A DNA stretch of 64,000 bases from Paraburkholderia fungorum (GCF_003610895.1 NZ_MCAS01000012.1:331046-395045), one strand, 5' to 3'; shown: positions 17,019-25,610, counted from the first letter of the stretch. The notes: a model not told the origin generated them from the letters alone. Made by a program: numbers and translations.

Positions 17019-18377
17019 GTGCTTTATCCCCTTCAAGAGAGCTCCGGATTGCAGTTCAAATTACCGACCACCGCAACGGCGCCGTTTTGTCCATCCGAGG
17101 TGCAAGGCACTGTTGCCGTCTCGCAAGGCGCGCCGTTCTGGAAAAAAATCCTGCAGTTCGCCGGGCCCGGCCTGCTGATTTCGATCGGCTACATGGACCC
17201 CGGCAACTGGGCCACCGATATCGAAGCGGGTTCGCGTTACGGTTACAGCCTGCTGTTCGTCGTCATGCTGTCGAGTCTCGCGGCGATGGCGCTGCAATGC
17301 CTGAGCATGCGTCTGGGCATCGCCACCGGGCGGGATCTCGCGGAATTGTCGAGACTGCGTTATTCGCCGGGTGCCGCGCGCTTTCAGTGGCTGCTCGCCG
17401 AACTCTCGATCGTGGCCTGCGATCTGGCCGAAGTGCTCGGCGGCGCGTTGGCCTTCCATCTGCTCTTCAAATGCTCGCTAACCACGGGCGTGTTGCTGAC
17501 CGCGTTCGACACGCTGATCGTGCTCGGCCTGAAGGGCAAGAATTTCCGCGATCTCGAAGCGATCATGCTCGGCCTGATTGCAACGATCGGGGTGGGTTAC
17601 ATCATCGAGTTGGCGCTGGTGAAGCCGCATTGGCCGTCGGTCGCGCAAGGACTGATTCCTTCATGGGAGGCGCTCAGCAGCCGTGAGCCGATGTATCTGG
17701 CGATCGGTATTCTCGGCGCGACCGTGATGCCGCACAACCTCTACCTGCATTCGTCGATCGTGCAGACGCGCGCCGTGAAGCGTGATCCGGCCAGTATCAG
17801 GTCGGCGATCGGCATGTCCCGCATCGATACGATCGCCTCGCTGGTGATCGCCTTGCTGATCAACATGGCGATCCTGATTCTCGCGGCCGCCGCGTTCCAT
17901 GCCACCGGCCACAACCAGGTCACCGAAATCGAAGACGCGTACAAGCTGCTGGCGCCGATCGTCGGCACCGGTTTCGCAGCCGTGCTGTTCGCGATCACCT
18001 TGCTGGCGTCGGGGCAAAGTTCGACCTTCACCGGCACGGTGGCGGGGCAGGTCATCATGGAAGGTTTCCTTAAGCTGAAAATTCCATGCTGGCAACGGCG
18101 CTTCATTACGCGCGCGCTCGCCTTGATTCCGGCGCTGATCGGCGTGCAGATGATGGGCAACGGCGCCGTCGGCAAACTACTGGTTGCAAGCCAGGTTGTG
18201 TTGAGCCTGCAACTGCCGTTCGCGCTTTATCCGCTGATCCGCATGACTAACGATCGTTCGCTGATGGGTGAATTCGCCAACACACTGCCGACGCGGTTGC
18301 TTGCCTGGTCGCTGTTCGTGGTGATCAGTGCGGCGAACCTGTGGCTGGTGGTGCAGACGGTGGGGCTGGTGAGTTGA
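17019..18377 (+). CDS. mntH: Nramp-family Mn2+/Fe2+ proton symporter
   Basis: A 452-residue divalent-metal importer of the inner membrane. The metal-site motifs of the family are present: DPGNW in TM1 (GYMDPGNWATDIEAGS) and MPH in TM6 (GATVMPHNLYLHSS). The called start is GTG at 17019, 30 nt after the preceding stop; the first 40 residues are poorly conserved in type, so a start further in is possible. No manganese riboswitch or Fur/MntR-like box is visible in the short gap. The gene may be cotranscribed with the sulfur operon. It is followed by a strong bidirectional terminator. Confidence 0.88.
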   Translation: MLYPLQESSGLQFKLPTTATAPFCPSEVQGTVAVSQGAPFWKKILQFAGPGLLISIGYMDPGNWATDIEAGSRYGYSLLFVVMLSSLAAMALQCLSMRLGIATGRDLAELSRLRYSPGAARFQWLLAELSIVACDLAEVLGGALAFHLLFKCSLTTGVLLTAFDTLIVLGLKGKNFRDLEAIMLGLIATIGVGYIIELALVKPHWPSVAQGLIPSWEALSSREPMYLAIGILGATVMPHNLYLHSSIVQTRAVKRDPASIRSAIGMSRIDTIASLVIALLINMAILILAAAAFHATGHNQVTEIEDAYKLLAPIVGTGFAAVLFAITLLASGQSSTFTGTVAGQVIMEGFLKLKIPCWQRRFITRALALIPALIGVQMMGNGAVGKLLVASQVVLSLQLPFALYPLIRMTNDRSLMGEFANTLPTRLLAWSLFVVISAANLWLVVQTVGLVS

Positions 18378-18444
18378 TGCGATAGCGCGGGCGCGGGCAG
18401 GGGCGCATCGGGTGTCCCGCGTTCGGCGCCGGGGCGAACGCACG

Positions 18445-18480
18445 AGAAAAAAGGTCCGCGTGATGGCGGACCTTTTTTCT
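18445..18480. terminator. Bidirectional intrinsic terminator between mntH and flhC
   Basis: A perfect 15-bp stem (AGAAAAAAGGTCCGC at 18445-18459 with 18466-18480, 6-nt loop) gives a T-run on both strands, so it can end both mntH and the convergent flhDC transcript. Confidence 0.92.
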
Positions 18481-18532
18481 GGGTGCTTCGGCTCGAATCA
18501 GGCTGGACCGGCCCTCGTCGATTCAACCTGAT

Positions 18533-19102
18533 TCAGGCAGCTTGCGCGATCTGCGCTGCTTCGAGCGCTTCCTGGCGAGCGGCAGCGGCCTTCTTGGTCT
18601 TGCCGGCACGCGACGGCGGCTGGCAGGCGCCACACACCACGTTGTGTTGCAGATCGTGCTTGTGCGCGACGAACTTGCCGGTGCAACGGCAGCATTTGGT
18701 CAACTGCAGGATGTCGGCGTCGAAGAAGCGCACCAGCGTCCACGCACGCGTCAGATCCAGCACCGGCTCGGTTTCGCTGTGCTGACAATGTTCCAGATAC
18801 AGCCGATATCCTTTGGTCAGCGCATCCAGATGCGAGCAACGCGCTTCGTTCTTCAGGAACAGGTACGTGTTGTAGAACAGCGACGCGTGGATGTTCGCCA
18901 GCCACGTCATGTACCAGTCCGCCGAAAACGGCAGCATGCCCTTGGGTGGCGATACGCCTTTGACCTCGCGGTACAGGCGGATCATGCGGTCGCGCGAAAG
19001 CGTCAACTCGCTTTCGAGCACCTGCATGCGCGCGCCGAGTTCAATCAGCGCGATGGCGCGGAATACCTCTTGCGCGTCTTCCGTCAGGCTACGCTTGAGC
19101 AT
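18533..19102 (-). CDS. flhC: Flagellar master regulator subunit FlhC
   Basis: The 189-residue FlhC partner of the FlhD4C2 activator binds class II flagellar promoters. The zinc-site Cys pairs are visible (KCCRC and VVCGAC near residues 136-158), as is the core ELTLSRDRMIRLYREVKG. I took ATG 19102, preceded by GAGG, over the GTG three codons upstream. It lies 14 nt downstream of flhD. The C-terminal Ala/Lys-rich tail is normal for Burkholderiales. No motA, motB or che genes are next to it. Confidence 0.92.
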   Translation of the reverse strand: MLKRSLTEDAQEVFRAIALIELGARMQVLESELTLSRDRMIRLYREVKGVSPPKGMLPFSADWYMTWLANIHASLFYNTYLFLKNEARCSHLDALTKGYRLYLEHCQHSETEPVLDLTRAWTLVRFFDADILQLTKCCRCTGKFVAHKHDLQHNVVCGACQPPSRAGKTKKAAAARQEALEAAQIAQAA

Positions 19103-19116
19103 CGCGGTCACCTCGA

Positions 19117-19437
19117 TTAAGCAAACTGCTCAGCAGGCTGGCCTGCAAGCAGGATCGCCGCGTGAGTCGGTGCAACTGCTGCATGCTTCGTGGTTTGCGT
19201 CAACGCCGACAACATGGAGTGGTCGTTGAAGCGGAAGAAGCACAAAAGCTGATCGGAAGCGGCCAGCTTGACGATCTGCGCGAGCGACAGCCCGGCAAGC
19301 AAATCAGCCAGTTCCGACGACAGTCCCAGCCGGAACATGCCGACCGGTTTGTCCTCACGCAACATACGTTGCGCGAGCATGATGTAAGACAAGTTGATCT
19401 CGCGGATTGAATCCAGCGTCTCGCTGCTACGGTCCAT
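19117..19437 (-). CDS. flhD: Flagellar master regulator subunit FlhD
   Basis: The 106-residue FlhD protein shows the family core [19 protein letters not shown] and the helix-turn-helix-like region [28 protein letters not shown]. The length is normal. It is the promoter-proximal gene of flhDC and has a long upstream gap (19438-19958), as is usual for this highly regulated operon. It could be a second flhDC copy, since in related genomes one copy sits next to motAB/che; that cannot be decided from this window. Confidence 0.92.
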   Translation of the reverse strand: MDRSSETLDSIREINLSYIMLAQRMLREDKPVGMFRLGLSSELADLLAGLSLAQIVKLAASDQLLCFFRFNDHSMLSALTQTTKHAAVAPTHAAILLAGQPAEQFA

Positions 19438-19958
19438 TTTCTGTGTTTCCGAAGCCCCGAATTACTATGTCGGCATTTTCTGCCGTTATGTCTTTTGTGC
19501 CTCGCCGGAAACGTTGTCCTCCGGCTACATGTCACCACCTGATACAGACAGCGACTGTTTGATACATCACGTTACATTTCGTAACAGCTTGGGACGAATT
19601 GTATGAAGGGCAAAACAAGAAATCAATCCCCTGTCGGAAAAATATCTCAAAAAAATGCATCAAATTTCGGTAACTCTTTCACGGCGCTGTAATAGAGGAT
19701 GCATAGCAGATTTTTTGCGGCCTGTGAATTTTGTCTGATCCATGGAAACCCTTGTGTGGTGGGCTCCAGGCTTATTCATCTGAGCAATGGCGCGCATCCG
19801 GTCGAGAACCGGAAAATCAGGACTGAATCAGAAAGGAAGTAGAAAGCGAGATAAATTAAAAGTAATAAATACCGCTCATTGACACTGCTGTGGGGACAAA
19901 TCAGAGGTGTAACAGGTTGGTGCGGCCCCAGTTACAAACGAGGCCGCATTTGTAACTT
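19438..19958. promoter_or_regulatory. Long AT-rich gap upstream of flhD
   Basis: This 521-bp stretch has no credible gene. It carries the flhD promoter and probably a long untranslated leader, with AT-rich tracts at 19600-19660 and 19840-19870. At its far end, just after the YeeE-family stop, two overlapping inverted repeats could form alternative hairpins: TGCGGCC/GGCCGCA (19921-19927 with 19942-19948) and GTTACAAA/TTTGTAAC (19931-19938 with 19949-19956). They cannot both form. Neither has a T-run on the reverse strand, so a terminator role is uncertain. Confidence 0.45.
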
Positions 19959-21182
19959 CTAGCAACCGTTTGCGCGAATCCGCTCGACTTCGAGGCCGAA
20001 CGCCGGGCGCAGACGGGTGCCGAGTACGTTGCCGGCGAAGGCGGCGACCAGCCACAGCCAGCCGTGCAAGCTGCCAGACACGATGCCGCTGAAGTAGGCG
20101 CCGATGTTACAACCATAGGCCAGACGGGCCCCATAGCCGAGCATCAGGCCGCCGGCCACCGCCGCGATCAGCGAGCGGGCCGGCACTTTCCAGACCGGCG
20201 CGTAACGGCCGGCGAGCGCCGCTGCCGTCATGGCGCCGAGGATGATACCGATGTCCATCACCGTGGTGACGTCATGTGTAACAGGGGCGGCCAATGCACC
20301 GGCGTTGGCATGAGCGGCCCAATACGGCCAACTGGCCACGTCGATGCCCAGTGCGGCAAATAGTTTGGCGCCCCACAGCGCGAACGCCGATGTCACACCC
20401 CATGGGCGGCCGGACAATGCCAGCGTCGCGAAGTTGAGCAGGACCAGCGCGATTGCGCCGACGAACAACGGCCACGGACCGTGCAACCATGGCGACGCAT
20501 GTGGTGCGCGCTGCGGCTCGTTGACCAGCTGGCCGTGGCGGCGCCGCTCGACCGCTACGGTGAGCGCCGCGATCACAGCGAAAATGACCAGATTCAGTGC
20601 GATGGCCCAGCCCGCACCGAACGAGGTCACCATCGAAAACGGTTTGAGAGACGGCAGCGCGGTCCAGAACGGCATGTGCGCGGTCGCGACAACCGAACCG
20701 ATGACGAATGCCGCCAGCGTGACGATCATGCGTGTGCTGCCGCCACCGACGGTGTATAGCGTGCCGGACGCGCAACCGCCGCCCAGCTGCATGCCGACCC
20801 CGAACATGAAGGCACCGACCAGCACGGACGTGCCTGCCGGCGCCACCAGGCCGACCACGGGCCGGCCGAACAGCGTGCCCGCGGCGAGCACCGGAAAGAA
20901 CAACAGGACGCCGAGCGCCAGCATCAGCATTTGCGCGCGCAGACCGGCGCCGCGGCCGTCGGCGATGAAGACCCGCCATGCGGAAGTAAAGCCGAACGCC
21001 GCGTGATACAGCGACATGCCCAGCAGGGCGCCGACGATGTAGAGCGCGGCCTGACGGCCGCTAACGGTTTGCGCCAGATAGACAGCGCCCAGCGCGATTA
21101 GTACGAGCGCGGCGCCTAGCGGTTTCGGATTGATGTCGAAGCGGCGTGGTACGCGCGGAAGTGGAGTGGAGAGATCGGACAT
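19959..21182 (-). CDS. YeeE/YedE-family membrane transporter (thiosulfate uptake type)
   Basis: This protein of about 407 residues has 9-10 membrane segments. It has the two Cys-containing repeats of the family: FGVGMQLGGGCASGTLYTVGGG (near residue 130) and GYGARLAYGCNIGAYFSGIVSG (near 365). In characterised members these Cys residues pass thiosulfate through the membrane. The start is uncertain: ATG 21182 (MSDLSTP) or an in-frame ATG at 21218, only 9 nt after the GNAT stop; neither has a good ribosome site. It is in an operon with the GNAT gene. The sulfur substrate is family-based inference. Confidence 0.78.
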   Translation of the reverse strand: MSDLSTPLPRVPRRFDINPKPLGAALVLIALGAVYLAQTVSGRQAALYIVGALLGMSLYHAAFGFTSAWRVFIADGRGAGLRAQMLMLALGVLLFFPVLAAGTLFGRPVVGLVAPAGTSVLVGAFMFGVGMQLGGGCASGTLYTVGGGSTRMIVTLAAFVIGSVVATAHMPFWTALPSLKPFSMVTSFGAGWAIALNLVIFAVIAALTVAVERRRHGQLVNEPQRAPHASPWLHGPWPLFVGAIALVLLNFATLALSGRPWGVTSAFALWGAKLFAALGIDVASWPYWAAHANAGALAAPVTHDVTTVMDIGIILGAMTAAALAGRYAPVWKVPARSLIAAVAGGLMLGYGARLAYGCNIGAYFSGIVSGSLHGWLWLVAAFAGNVLGTRLRPAFGLEVERIRANGC

Positions 21183-21227
21183 GATGTTTGATTGACGGGC
21201 GGCAGATGATTGTTGCATGAAGCGTGA

Positions 21228-21803
21228 TTACATGAAGCGCGCCATCAGATCGGCATCGTGAAACACCCCGTTGACGTTCAGCGCATCGATCTCGCAGCCA
21301 TATTTGCGAAAACCCAGCGACTCATAAAGCTTGCGTGCCGTCTCATTCCGGCTGCCCACCATCAACTGAATTTGCCTTAGACCTTCTACTTGCGCCGCGC
21401 GCGCCAGCAACTCATCGAGCAAGGCGCGCCCGACGCCCTGGCCAGCGGCTTCCGGCGCGACATACATGCCGATGACGGCCGCTTTGTGCTGTTCCTTGTC
21501 GCGCTGATTGCGCAGCAATCCGACGACGCCGATCAACGGTGCATTGGCAGATGCCGCGTTGGCCGATGCACCGCTGGCAGATGCACCGCCGGCAGACGCA
21601 TAAGCGCCCAGCAAAAAGTCCCCTTCGGCTGCGCGCGCGCCTTGCAACATCGCGTCATGTTGCGCGGCGCCTTTGGCCAATGCTTCTTCATAGCTTTGAC
21701 CGAACGACTCCGGATGGGCCTTCAGGCCGCGCAGGCGAAGCTGGAAGTAGGCGTCGCGGTCGGCCGGACCGAGTTGGCGGATCAGCGGGGCGTTGTTGAT
21801 CAA
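21228..21803 (-). CDS. GNAT-family N-acetyltransferase
   Basis: An acyltransferase of about 191 residues. The acetyl-CoA loop reads VAPEAAGQGVGRALLDELLARA (the Q/RxxGxG/A motif), followed by NETARKLYESLGFRKYG. I prefer TTG 21803 (reading MINNAPLIRQL), with GGAGAG upstream; a TTG at 21848 gives 15 more residues. A short Ala/Ser/Gly insert near residue 85 comes from tandem copies of a roughly 15-bp unit (about 21541-21600), which may vary in number between strains. The acceptor substrate is unknown. Confidence 0.72.
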   Translation of the reverse strand: MINNAPLIRQLGPADRDAYFQLRLRGLKAHPESFGQSYEEALAKGAAQHDAMLQGARAAEGDFLLGAYASAGGASASGASANAASANAPLIGVVGLLRNQRDKEQHKAAVIGMYVAPEAAGQGVGRALLDELLARAAQVEGLRQIQLMVGSRNETARKLYESLGFRKYGCEIDALNVNGVFHDADLMARFM

Positions 21804-21901
21804 ATGCGTCTCTCCATGTGATTTGAATGGCCTGGTAAGCGATGACAAGCGATAACAAGTGATATCAACGCCGGGTTCGAAGATCCGCCGGTGTTCACGC
21901 T

Positions 21902-22783
21902 CTACGATGCTTTCGCGGCTTCGGCCTTTTCCCCCTCAGTGCGTTGCTTCGCGGCAAACTCGAGCAACGCCGCTGCGGTTTGCTGGTCGGCAGGAAAGAA
22001 TGCCTCGATGGCAAGTTCCGACAGGGTGACATCTACCGGTGTGCCGAACACCGTGGTCGTGCTGAAGAACGATAGCTCGCCGATCGGGGTGCGCAGTCGC
22101 AGTGGCACGGCGACCTGATGATTCGCGGCGTCGTCGTGGTCCGCCACTCCCGCGCCGGGGGGAGCAGGGTAGGCCGCCAGTTCCTCACGCAGCGCGCTCA
22201 GCGTCTCGTCACCACTCACGTCGATTTGCCGCTGGAGTCGGGACAGCGCATGCGCGCGCCAGGCATGCCAATTGATGATCGACGCTGCGATACCTTCTGG
22301 ATGCAAACTCAGCCGCATTGCATTGACCGGCGGTTTCAGCAGTTCCGGGCTCGCGCCTGCAAGCAATGGCGCAAGCGCATTGTTTGCGGCCACGATGGTC
22401 CAGTGACGGTCGATCGCGAGTGCCGGATACGGCTCGTGACCTTTGAGCACCAACTCGACTGCCTCGCGCGCAGTGGCCAGTTGCGGGTCCGTTAGAGGAC
22501 GTTCGCGAAATAGCGGCGCGTAACCCGCCGCGACCAGCAGCGCATTGCGCGCACGAAGCGGCACGTCGAGCCGCTCGGCGAGATGCATGACCATTTCCCG
22601 GCTGGGCACCGCCCGGCCTGACTCGACGAAGCTCAGATGCCGCGTGGAAATTTCAGCTTCAGCGGCGAGCAGCAACTGGCTCATTCTTCGCCGCTGCCGC
22701 CATTCGCGTAGCAGATCGCCGACCGTGCGGCTTGCCGTCGGACCGTTCGACGGGATGGTTTGCGCAAGAGAGAGTGTGTTCAT
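21902..22783 (-). CDS. MmyB-type Xre regulator
   Basis: A 293-residue regulator. The N-terminal helix-turn-helix (about residues 15-70: LREWRQRRRMSQLLLAAEAEI, STRHLSFVESGRAVPS) is followed by the MmyB-like ligand-binding domain (about 95-270: YPALAIDRHWTIVAANNALAPLL, LSLHPEGIAASIINWHAW). Such proteins bind fatty acyl ligands in a PAS-like pocket. ATG 22783 is chosen because the longer frame from 22819 would run into the palindrome at 22815-22837. Many relatives repress themselves and a nearby enzyme gene; none is obvious here. Confidence 0.82.
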   Translation of the reverse strand: MNTLSLAQTIPSNGPTASRTVGDLLREWRQRRRMSQLLLAAEAEISTRHLSFVESGRAVPSREMVMHLAERLDVPLRARNALLVAAGYAPLFRERPLTDPQLATAREAVELVLKGHEPYPALAIDRHWTIVAANNALAPLLAGASPELLKPPVNAMRLSLHPEGIAASIINWHAWRAHALSRLQRQIDVSGDETLSALREELAAYPAPPGAGVADHDDAANHQVAVPLRLRTPIGELSFFSTTTVFGTPVDVTLSELAIEAFFPADQQTAAALLEFAAKQRTEGEKAEAAKAS

Positions 22784-22814
22784 GCTACCGATGATAGCTA
22801 AAGCTGGTTGGCGA

Positions 22815-22856
22815 TCCATTACCTGGCAGGTAATGGAATACCGCGGAATACCGCGG
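22815..22856. promoter_or_regulatory. Perfect 23-bp palindrome and 10-bp tandem repeat upstream of the MmyB-type regulator
   Basis: TCCATTACCTG (22815-22825), one central G and the exact complement CAGGTAATGGA (22827-22837) form an 11+1+11 palindrome 32 bp upstream of the regulator start. It is followed by two copies of GGAATACCGC (22835-22844, 22845-22854), each containing the CCGCGG palindrome across the junction. Position and symmetry point to an autoregulatory operator. Confidence 0.7.
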
Positions 22857-22968
22857 AAAAACGCGAGATACCAGGAACTAGCAGGAATACGCAGGAAAGC
22901 CTAGGTGCGCCCACGAACACGCAGCACGTTCAGCGCCTTGCCCGAAGCAGCAATACGGCAAGCGTGCA

Positions 22969-23271
22969 TCAGGCGTGCGCCATACTCACCGGCACGGCGT
23001 TGAGCTTGACGCCCAGTGCGCGCAGCAGTTTGAACACTGTATCCATGCGCGGTTTCGAGCCCGGCGCGAGTGTTTTGTAGAGGCTTTCGCGCCCAAGCCC
23101 GGCGTCGGCCGCGACTTTTGCGATGCCGCGTGCTTTCGCGATGTCGGCAATCGCGGCGAGCAGGACGTCGGCGTCGCTTTCTTCCAGTGCCGCGTTGAGA
23201 TATTCAGCGATCATCTCTTCGCTATCGAGGTAGTGCGATGCGTCGAACCGTGCGGTTTTGACTTTGCTCAT
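22969..23271 (-). CDS. Antitoxin of HI1420 type (Xre-like)
   Basis: The 100-residue antitoxin of the downstream-antidote family (HI1420-like). It has the family start FDASHYLDSEEMIAEYLNAALEE and a C-terminal helix-turn-helix (GIAKVAADAGLGRESLYKTL). ATG 23271 has AAAGGA upstream and overlaps the toxin stop by 4 nt, so toxin precedes antitoxin. It would neutralise the RelE-like toxin and repress the pair. Confidence 0.87.
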   Translation of the reverse strand: MSKVKTARFDASHYLDSEEMIAEYLNAALEESDADVLLAAIADIAKARGIAKVAADAGLGRESLYKTLAPGSKPRMDTVFKLLRALGVKLNAVPVSMAHA

Positions 23272-23639
23272 GACAGTTCCTTTCTGATTGCTGCCCACAT
23301 TGATTTGGCGTGCTTGATGTCGGCCGGCTGTGTGGACTTATCGCCACCGCAGAGCAGCAGGTACATCATTCGCCCTTCACGCGCGAAGTAGACCCGATAG
23401 CCGGGACCCCAATCGACACGCATTTCGGACACACCGTCTTCCAGCAGCTTCACGTCGCCGAAATGACCTCGCTCCGCACGCCGGACTCGCACCAGAATTT
23501 TTGCCCTCGCTCTTAAGTCTGCGAGGCTGGCAAGCCAGTTGTCGAATTCTTCGGTGCGGTTGACCGTGTACACAGGCGGTGAACCGATTTGCTGACGAGT
23601 GTATCCCGTCGGATACGGCCTTGCAAGCGAAAAAATCAT
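23268..23639 (-). CDS. RelE/HigB-like toxin (HI1419 type)
   Basis: A toxin of up to 123 residues of the addiction-module killer family, expected to be a ribosome-dependent mRNA interferase. The family signature FGDVKLLEDGVSEMRVDWGP, GYRVYF and LLLCGGDKSTQPADIKHAK is complete. The first 22 residues before VYTVNRTEEF are not typical, so translation may begin at GTG 23573 or a similar codon rather than 23639. Paired with the antitoxin at 22969-23271. Confidence 0.85.
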   Translation of the reverse strand: MIFSLARPYPTGYTRQQIGSPPVYTVNRTEEFDNWLASLADLRARAKILVRVRRAERGHFGDVKLLEDGVSEMRVDWGPGYRVYFAREGRMMYLLLCGGDKSTQPADIKHAKSMWAAIRKELS

Positions 23640-23931
23640 ATTAAAAAAAGCGGTTTGTGTCCGCGCCCGTTCAGTTCGTCACATGCCGTGCGTCGATGCT
23701 GCGCGGCCCCCAATTGCGCCACGAGGTTAGCGGCTGACGCTGCTTCTGACGATTCGGCCGGATGGCTAATTCAGCGGAAAAAAACGCGGTTTCGCACCTT
23801 GGTGCGTCGAGATGCTTACCTCTCACGTAATCGACGCGCCGCGTTCGAGGCGCCAATCTTCACTCCGAGCCCGCCGCATACAACGTGTCTGCCGAGCGTA
23901 GTGCTCAGTCATGCCAAGCAAGGAGTCTGAG

Positions 23932-24300
23932 ATGAATGCGCATACCGATCTGATCGACCGTTATTTCGACGTATGGAATGAAACGGATGCAGTGCGCCGC
24001 CGTGAGCTGATCGCCGCAACGTGGACGAGCGATGCCGACTATCGTGATCCGCTGCTGGCAGGCGCGGGCCATGACGGCATCGACGCGATGATCCGCGCGG
24101 TGCATGAACGCTTCCCGCATCACACGTTTCGTCGCACGACGGAGGTTGACGGCTTCGCGAACCGCCTGCGTTTTTCGTGGGCACTGACCACGCCGGCCGG
24201 CGAAGCGATCGTCAAAGGCTCCGACTTCGGCGTGCTCGATGCACATGGCCGTCTGCAGGCGGTGACGGGTTTCCTCGACCAGGTGCCTGCCGCTACCTGA
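23932..24300 (+). CDS. SnoaL-like / NTF2-fold protein
   Basis: The 122-residue alpha+beta barrel protein has the SnoaL-like pattern LIDRYFDVWNETD, W...DADYRDPL, FPHHTFRRT and FSWALTTPAG. ATG 23932 has AGGAG 7 nt upstream. Members include small cyclases, isomerases and binding proteins; no catalytic assignment is possible here. The 292-bp gap before it (23640-23931) holds the toxin promoter region and nothing else I can identify. Confidence 0.72.
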   Translation: MNAHTDLIDRYFDVWNETDAVRRRELIAATWTSDADYRDPLLAGAGHDGIDAMIRAVHERFPHHTFRRTTEVDGFANRLRFSWALTTPAGEAIVKGSDFGVLDAHGRLQAVTGFLDQVPAAT

Positions 24301-24328
24301 TAACGCATAGTTCTTAACGGAGACTATC

Positions 24329-25030
24329 ATGCACGAGTCCGCCGCTACGGTTCCTGGTACGGTCTTTACGTTCGCGCGCCTGTCGGGCGCTGTCGACGCG
24401 CTTTCCAGCGCGATCGCCGGCTTCGCGCTGCTGGCCGGTGCGCGCGCGTTCACCTTCACTGCACTGCTGGCCTGGCGCGAGCCAGTGTTGGGCGGCGTGG
24501 CTCTCGTGCTGCTCGCACTGGTCGGATGGTTGCGGTGGACGGTGTCGGCAGACGGCCGCACACCGCATTGTGCGGAAAGGCCGATTGACGACGATCCGCC
24601 GGTGACGGACCGCGCCGCAAGGTCTTGCTACAATCGAGCGCGACGCGCTACCGGGTACGACGGGGCAACCCGTTCGACCCGGCAAACCACCAGTCAAACC
24701 TCAAGGAGACACCGTGCTGAAGAATCTGGACCCGCTGCTGAATGCCGACGTGCTGCATGCGCTACGCTCGATGGGACATGGCGACGAACTGGTCGTTTGC
24801 GACGCCAACTTTCCGGGCGCTTCCGTCGCGCAGGAGACGGTGTTGGGCAAGCTGCTGCGTCTCGACGGCGTGAACGCACCGCGTGCGATTCGCGCGATTC
24901 TGTCGGTGATGCCGCTGGATACTTTCATCGAACGTCCCGCTTCGCGGATGGAAGTGGTGGGCGAGCCGCACACGATTCCGGCCGTTCAGCGCGAGGCGCA
25001 GATCGAGATCAATGCAGCGGAAGGGCGTGA
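24329..25030 (+). CDS. Doubtful membrane ORF, only its first third plausible
   Basis: The frame starts at ATG 24329 with GGAG upstream, right after the SnoaL-like gene, and the first 75 or so codons include a hydrophobic stretch (LGGVALVLLALVGWLRW). From about 24590 on it becomes Arg-rich and from 24714 it overlaps the RbsD/FucU gene in another frame, which marks the distal part as noncoding. Either a small membrane protein lost its stop by a frameshift, or the whole frame is spurious. Confidence 0.25.
   Translation: MHESAATVPGTVFTFARLSGAVDALSSAIAGFALLAGARAFTFTALLAWREPVLGGVALVLLALVGWLRWTVSADGRTPHCAERPIDDDPPVTDRAARSCYNRARRATGYDGATRSTRQTTSQTSRRHRAEESGPAAECRRAACATLDGTWRRTGRLRRQLSGRFRRAGDGVGQAAASRRRERTACDSRDSVGDAAGYFHRTSRFADGSGGRAAHDSGRSARGADRDQCSGRA
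24629..24634 (+). promoter_or_regulatory. Candidate -10 element (TACAAT) before the RbsD/FucU gene
   Basis: TACAAT is followed by CGAGCGCGACGCG, 80 nt upstream of the GTG start at 24714. A very similar context (TATAATCGAGCGC) occurs before the AraC gene at 35743. No good -35 hexamer sits at 17 bp, so the call is tentative. Confidence 0.35.
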
Positions 25031-25178
25031 GGTGCCGTTTGCTTCGGTCGAACGTTTCGCATTCTACGAGCGGGCGCGCAAAGCCTATTGCGTGATCGCT
25101 ACCGGCGAAGAGCGCGGTTACGGCTGCTTCGTTTTCACAAAAGGTGTCTTGCTCGCGCCGGATGCACCGCAGCAATAA
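24714..25178 (+). CDS. RbsD/FucU family sugar mutarotase
   Basis: The 154-residue protein begins at GTG 24714 with AAGGAG upstream. It has the RbsD/FucU features MLKNLDPLLNADVLHALRSMGHGDELVVCDANFP at the N-terminus (active-site His and Asp) and a C-terminal CVIATGEERGYGCFVFTKG. The family interconverts anomers of ribose, fucose or related sugars. The FERY-type pocket region (FAFYERARKAY) favours the FucU branch. No sugar transporter or kinase is adjacent, so the physiological sugar is unknown. Confidence 0.82.
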   Translation: MLKNLDPLLNADVLHALRSMGHGDELVVCDANFPGASVAQETVLGKLLRLDGVNAPRAIRAILSVMPLDTFIERPASRMEVVGEPHTIPAVQREAQIEINAAEGREVPFASVERFAFYERARKAYCVIATGEERGYGCFVFTKGVLLAPDAPQQ

Positions 25179-25202
25179 CGCCTCACCACGGCGGCGAAAC
25201 TC

Positions 25203-25610
25203 ATGAGCTTCTCGATAGACAGTCTCGATCATCTCGTTCTGAACGTCGCCGACGTGGAAGCCAGCGCGGCCTGGTACGCGCGAATGCTCGGCATGCGTCG
25301 CATCGGCTTCGAGTCGCGCACTGGCCCGCGTGTGGCGATGACATACGGCAACCAGAAGATCAATTTGCGGCCGGCCAATGCGGACACGCTCGCCTGGTTC
25401 ACCGGACGTGAGCCGGTGCCGGGCAGCGCCGATCTGTGCTTTGTCACCACCGCGAGTCCCGCCGAGGTCAAAGCCCACTGGCTCGCTCAGGGTGTCACGA
25501 TAGAGGCCGGCCCGGTTGAGCGCGACGGCGCGCTCGGCAAGATGACTTCGGTGTATTGCCGCGATCCGGATGGCAATCTGATCGAGGTCGCGACGTATCC
25601 TCGTGCATAA
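25203..25610 (+). CDS. VOC-family (glyoxalase/dioxygenase fold) protein
   Basis: A 135-residue single-domain vicinal oxygen chelate protein. Metal-ligand positions fit the fold: LDHLVLNV (His), and DPDGNLIEVATYP (Glu) at the C-terminus. It is 24 nt downstream of the mutarotase gene and probably cotranscribed. Substrate unknown. Confidence 0.8.
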   Translation: MSFSIDSLDHLVLNVADVEASAAWYARMLGMRRIGFESRTGPRVAMTYGNQKINLRPANADTLAWFTGREPVPGSADLCFVTTASPAEVKAHWLAQGVTIEAGPVERDGALGKMTSVYCRDPDGNLIEVATYPRA

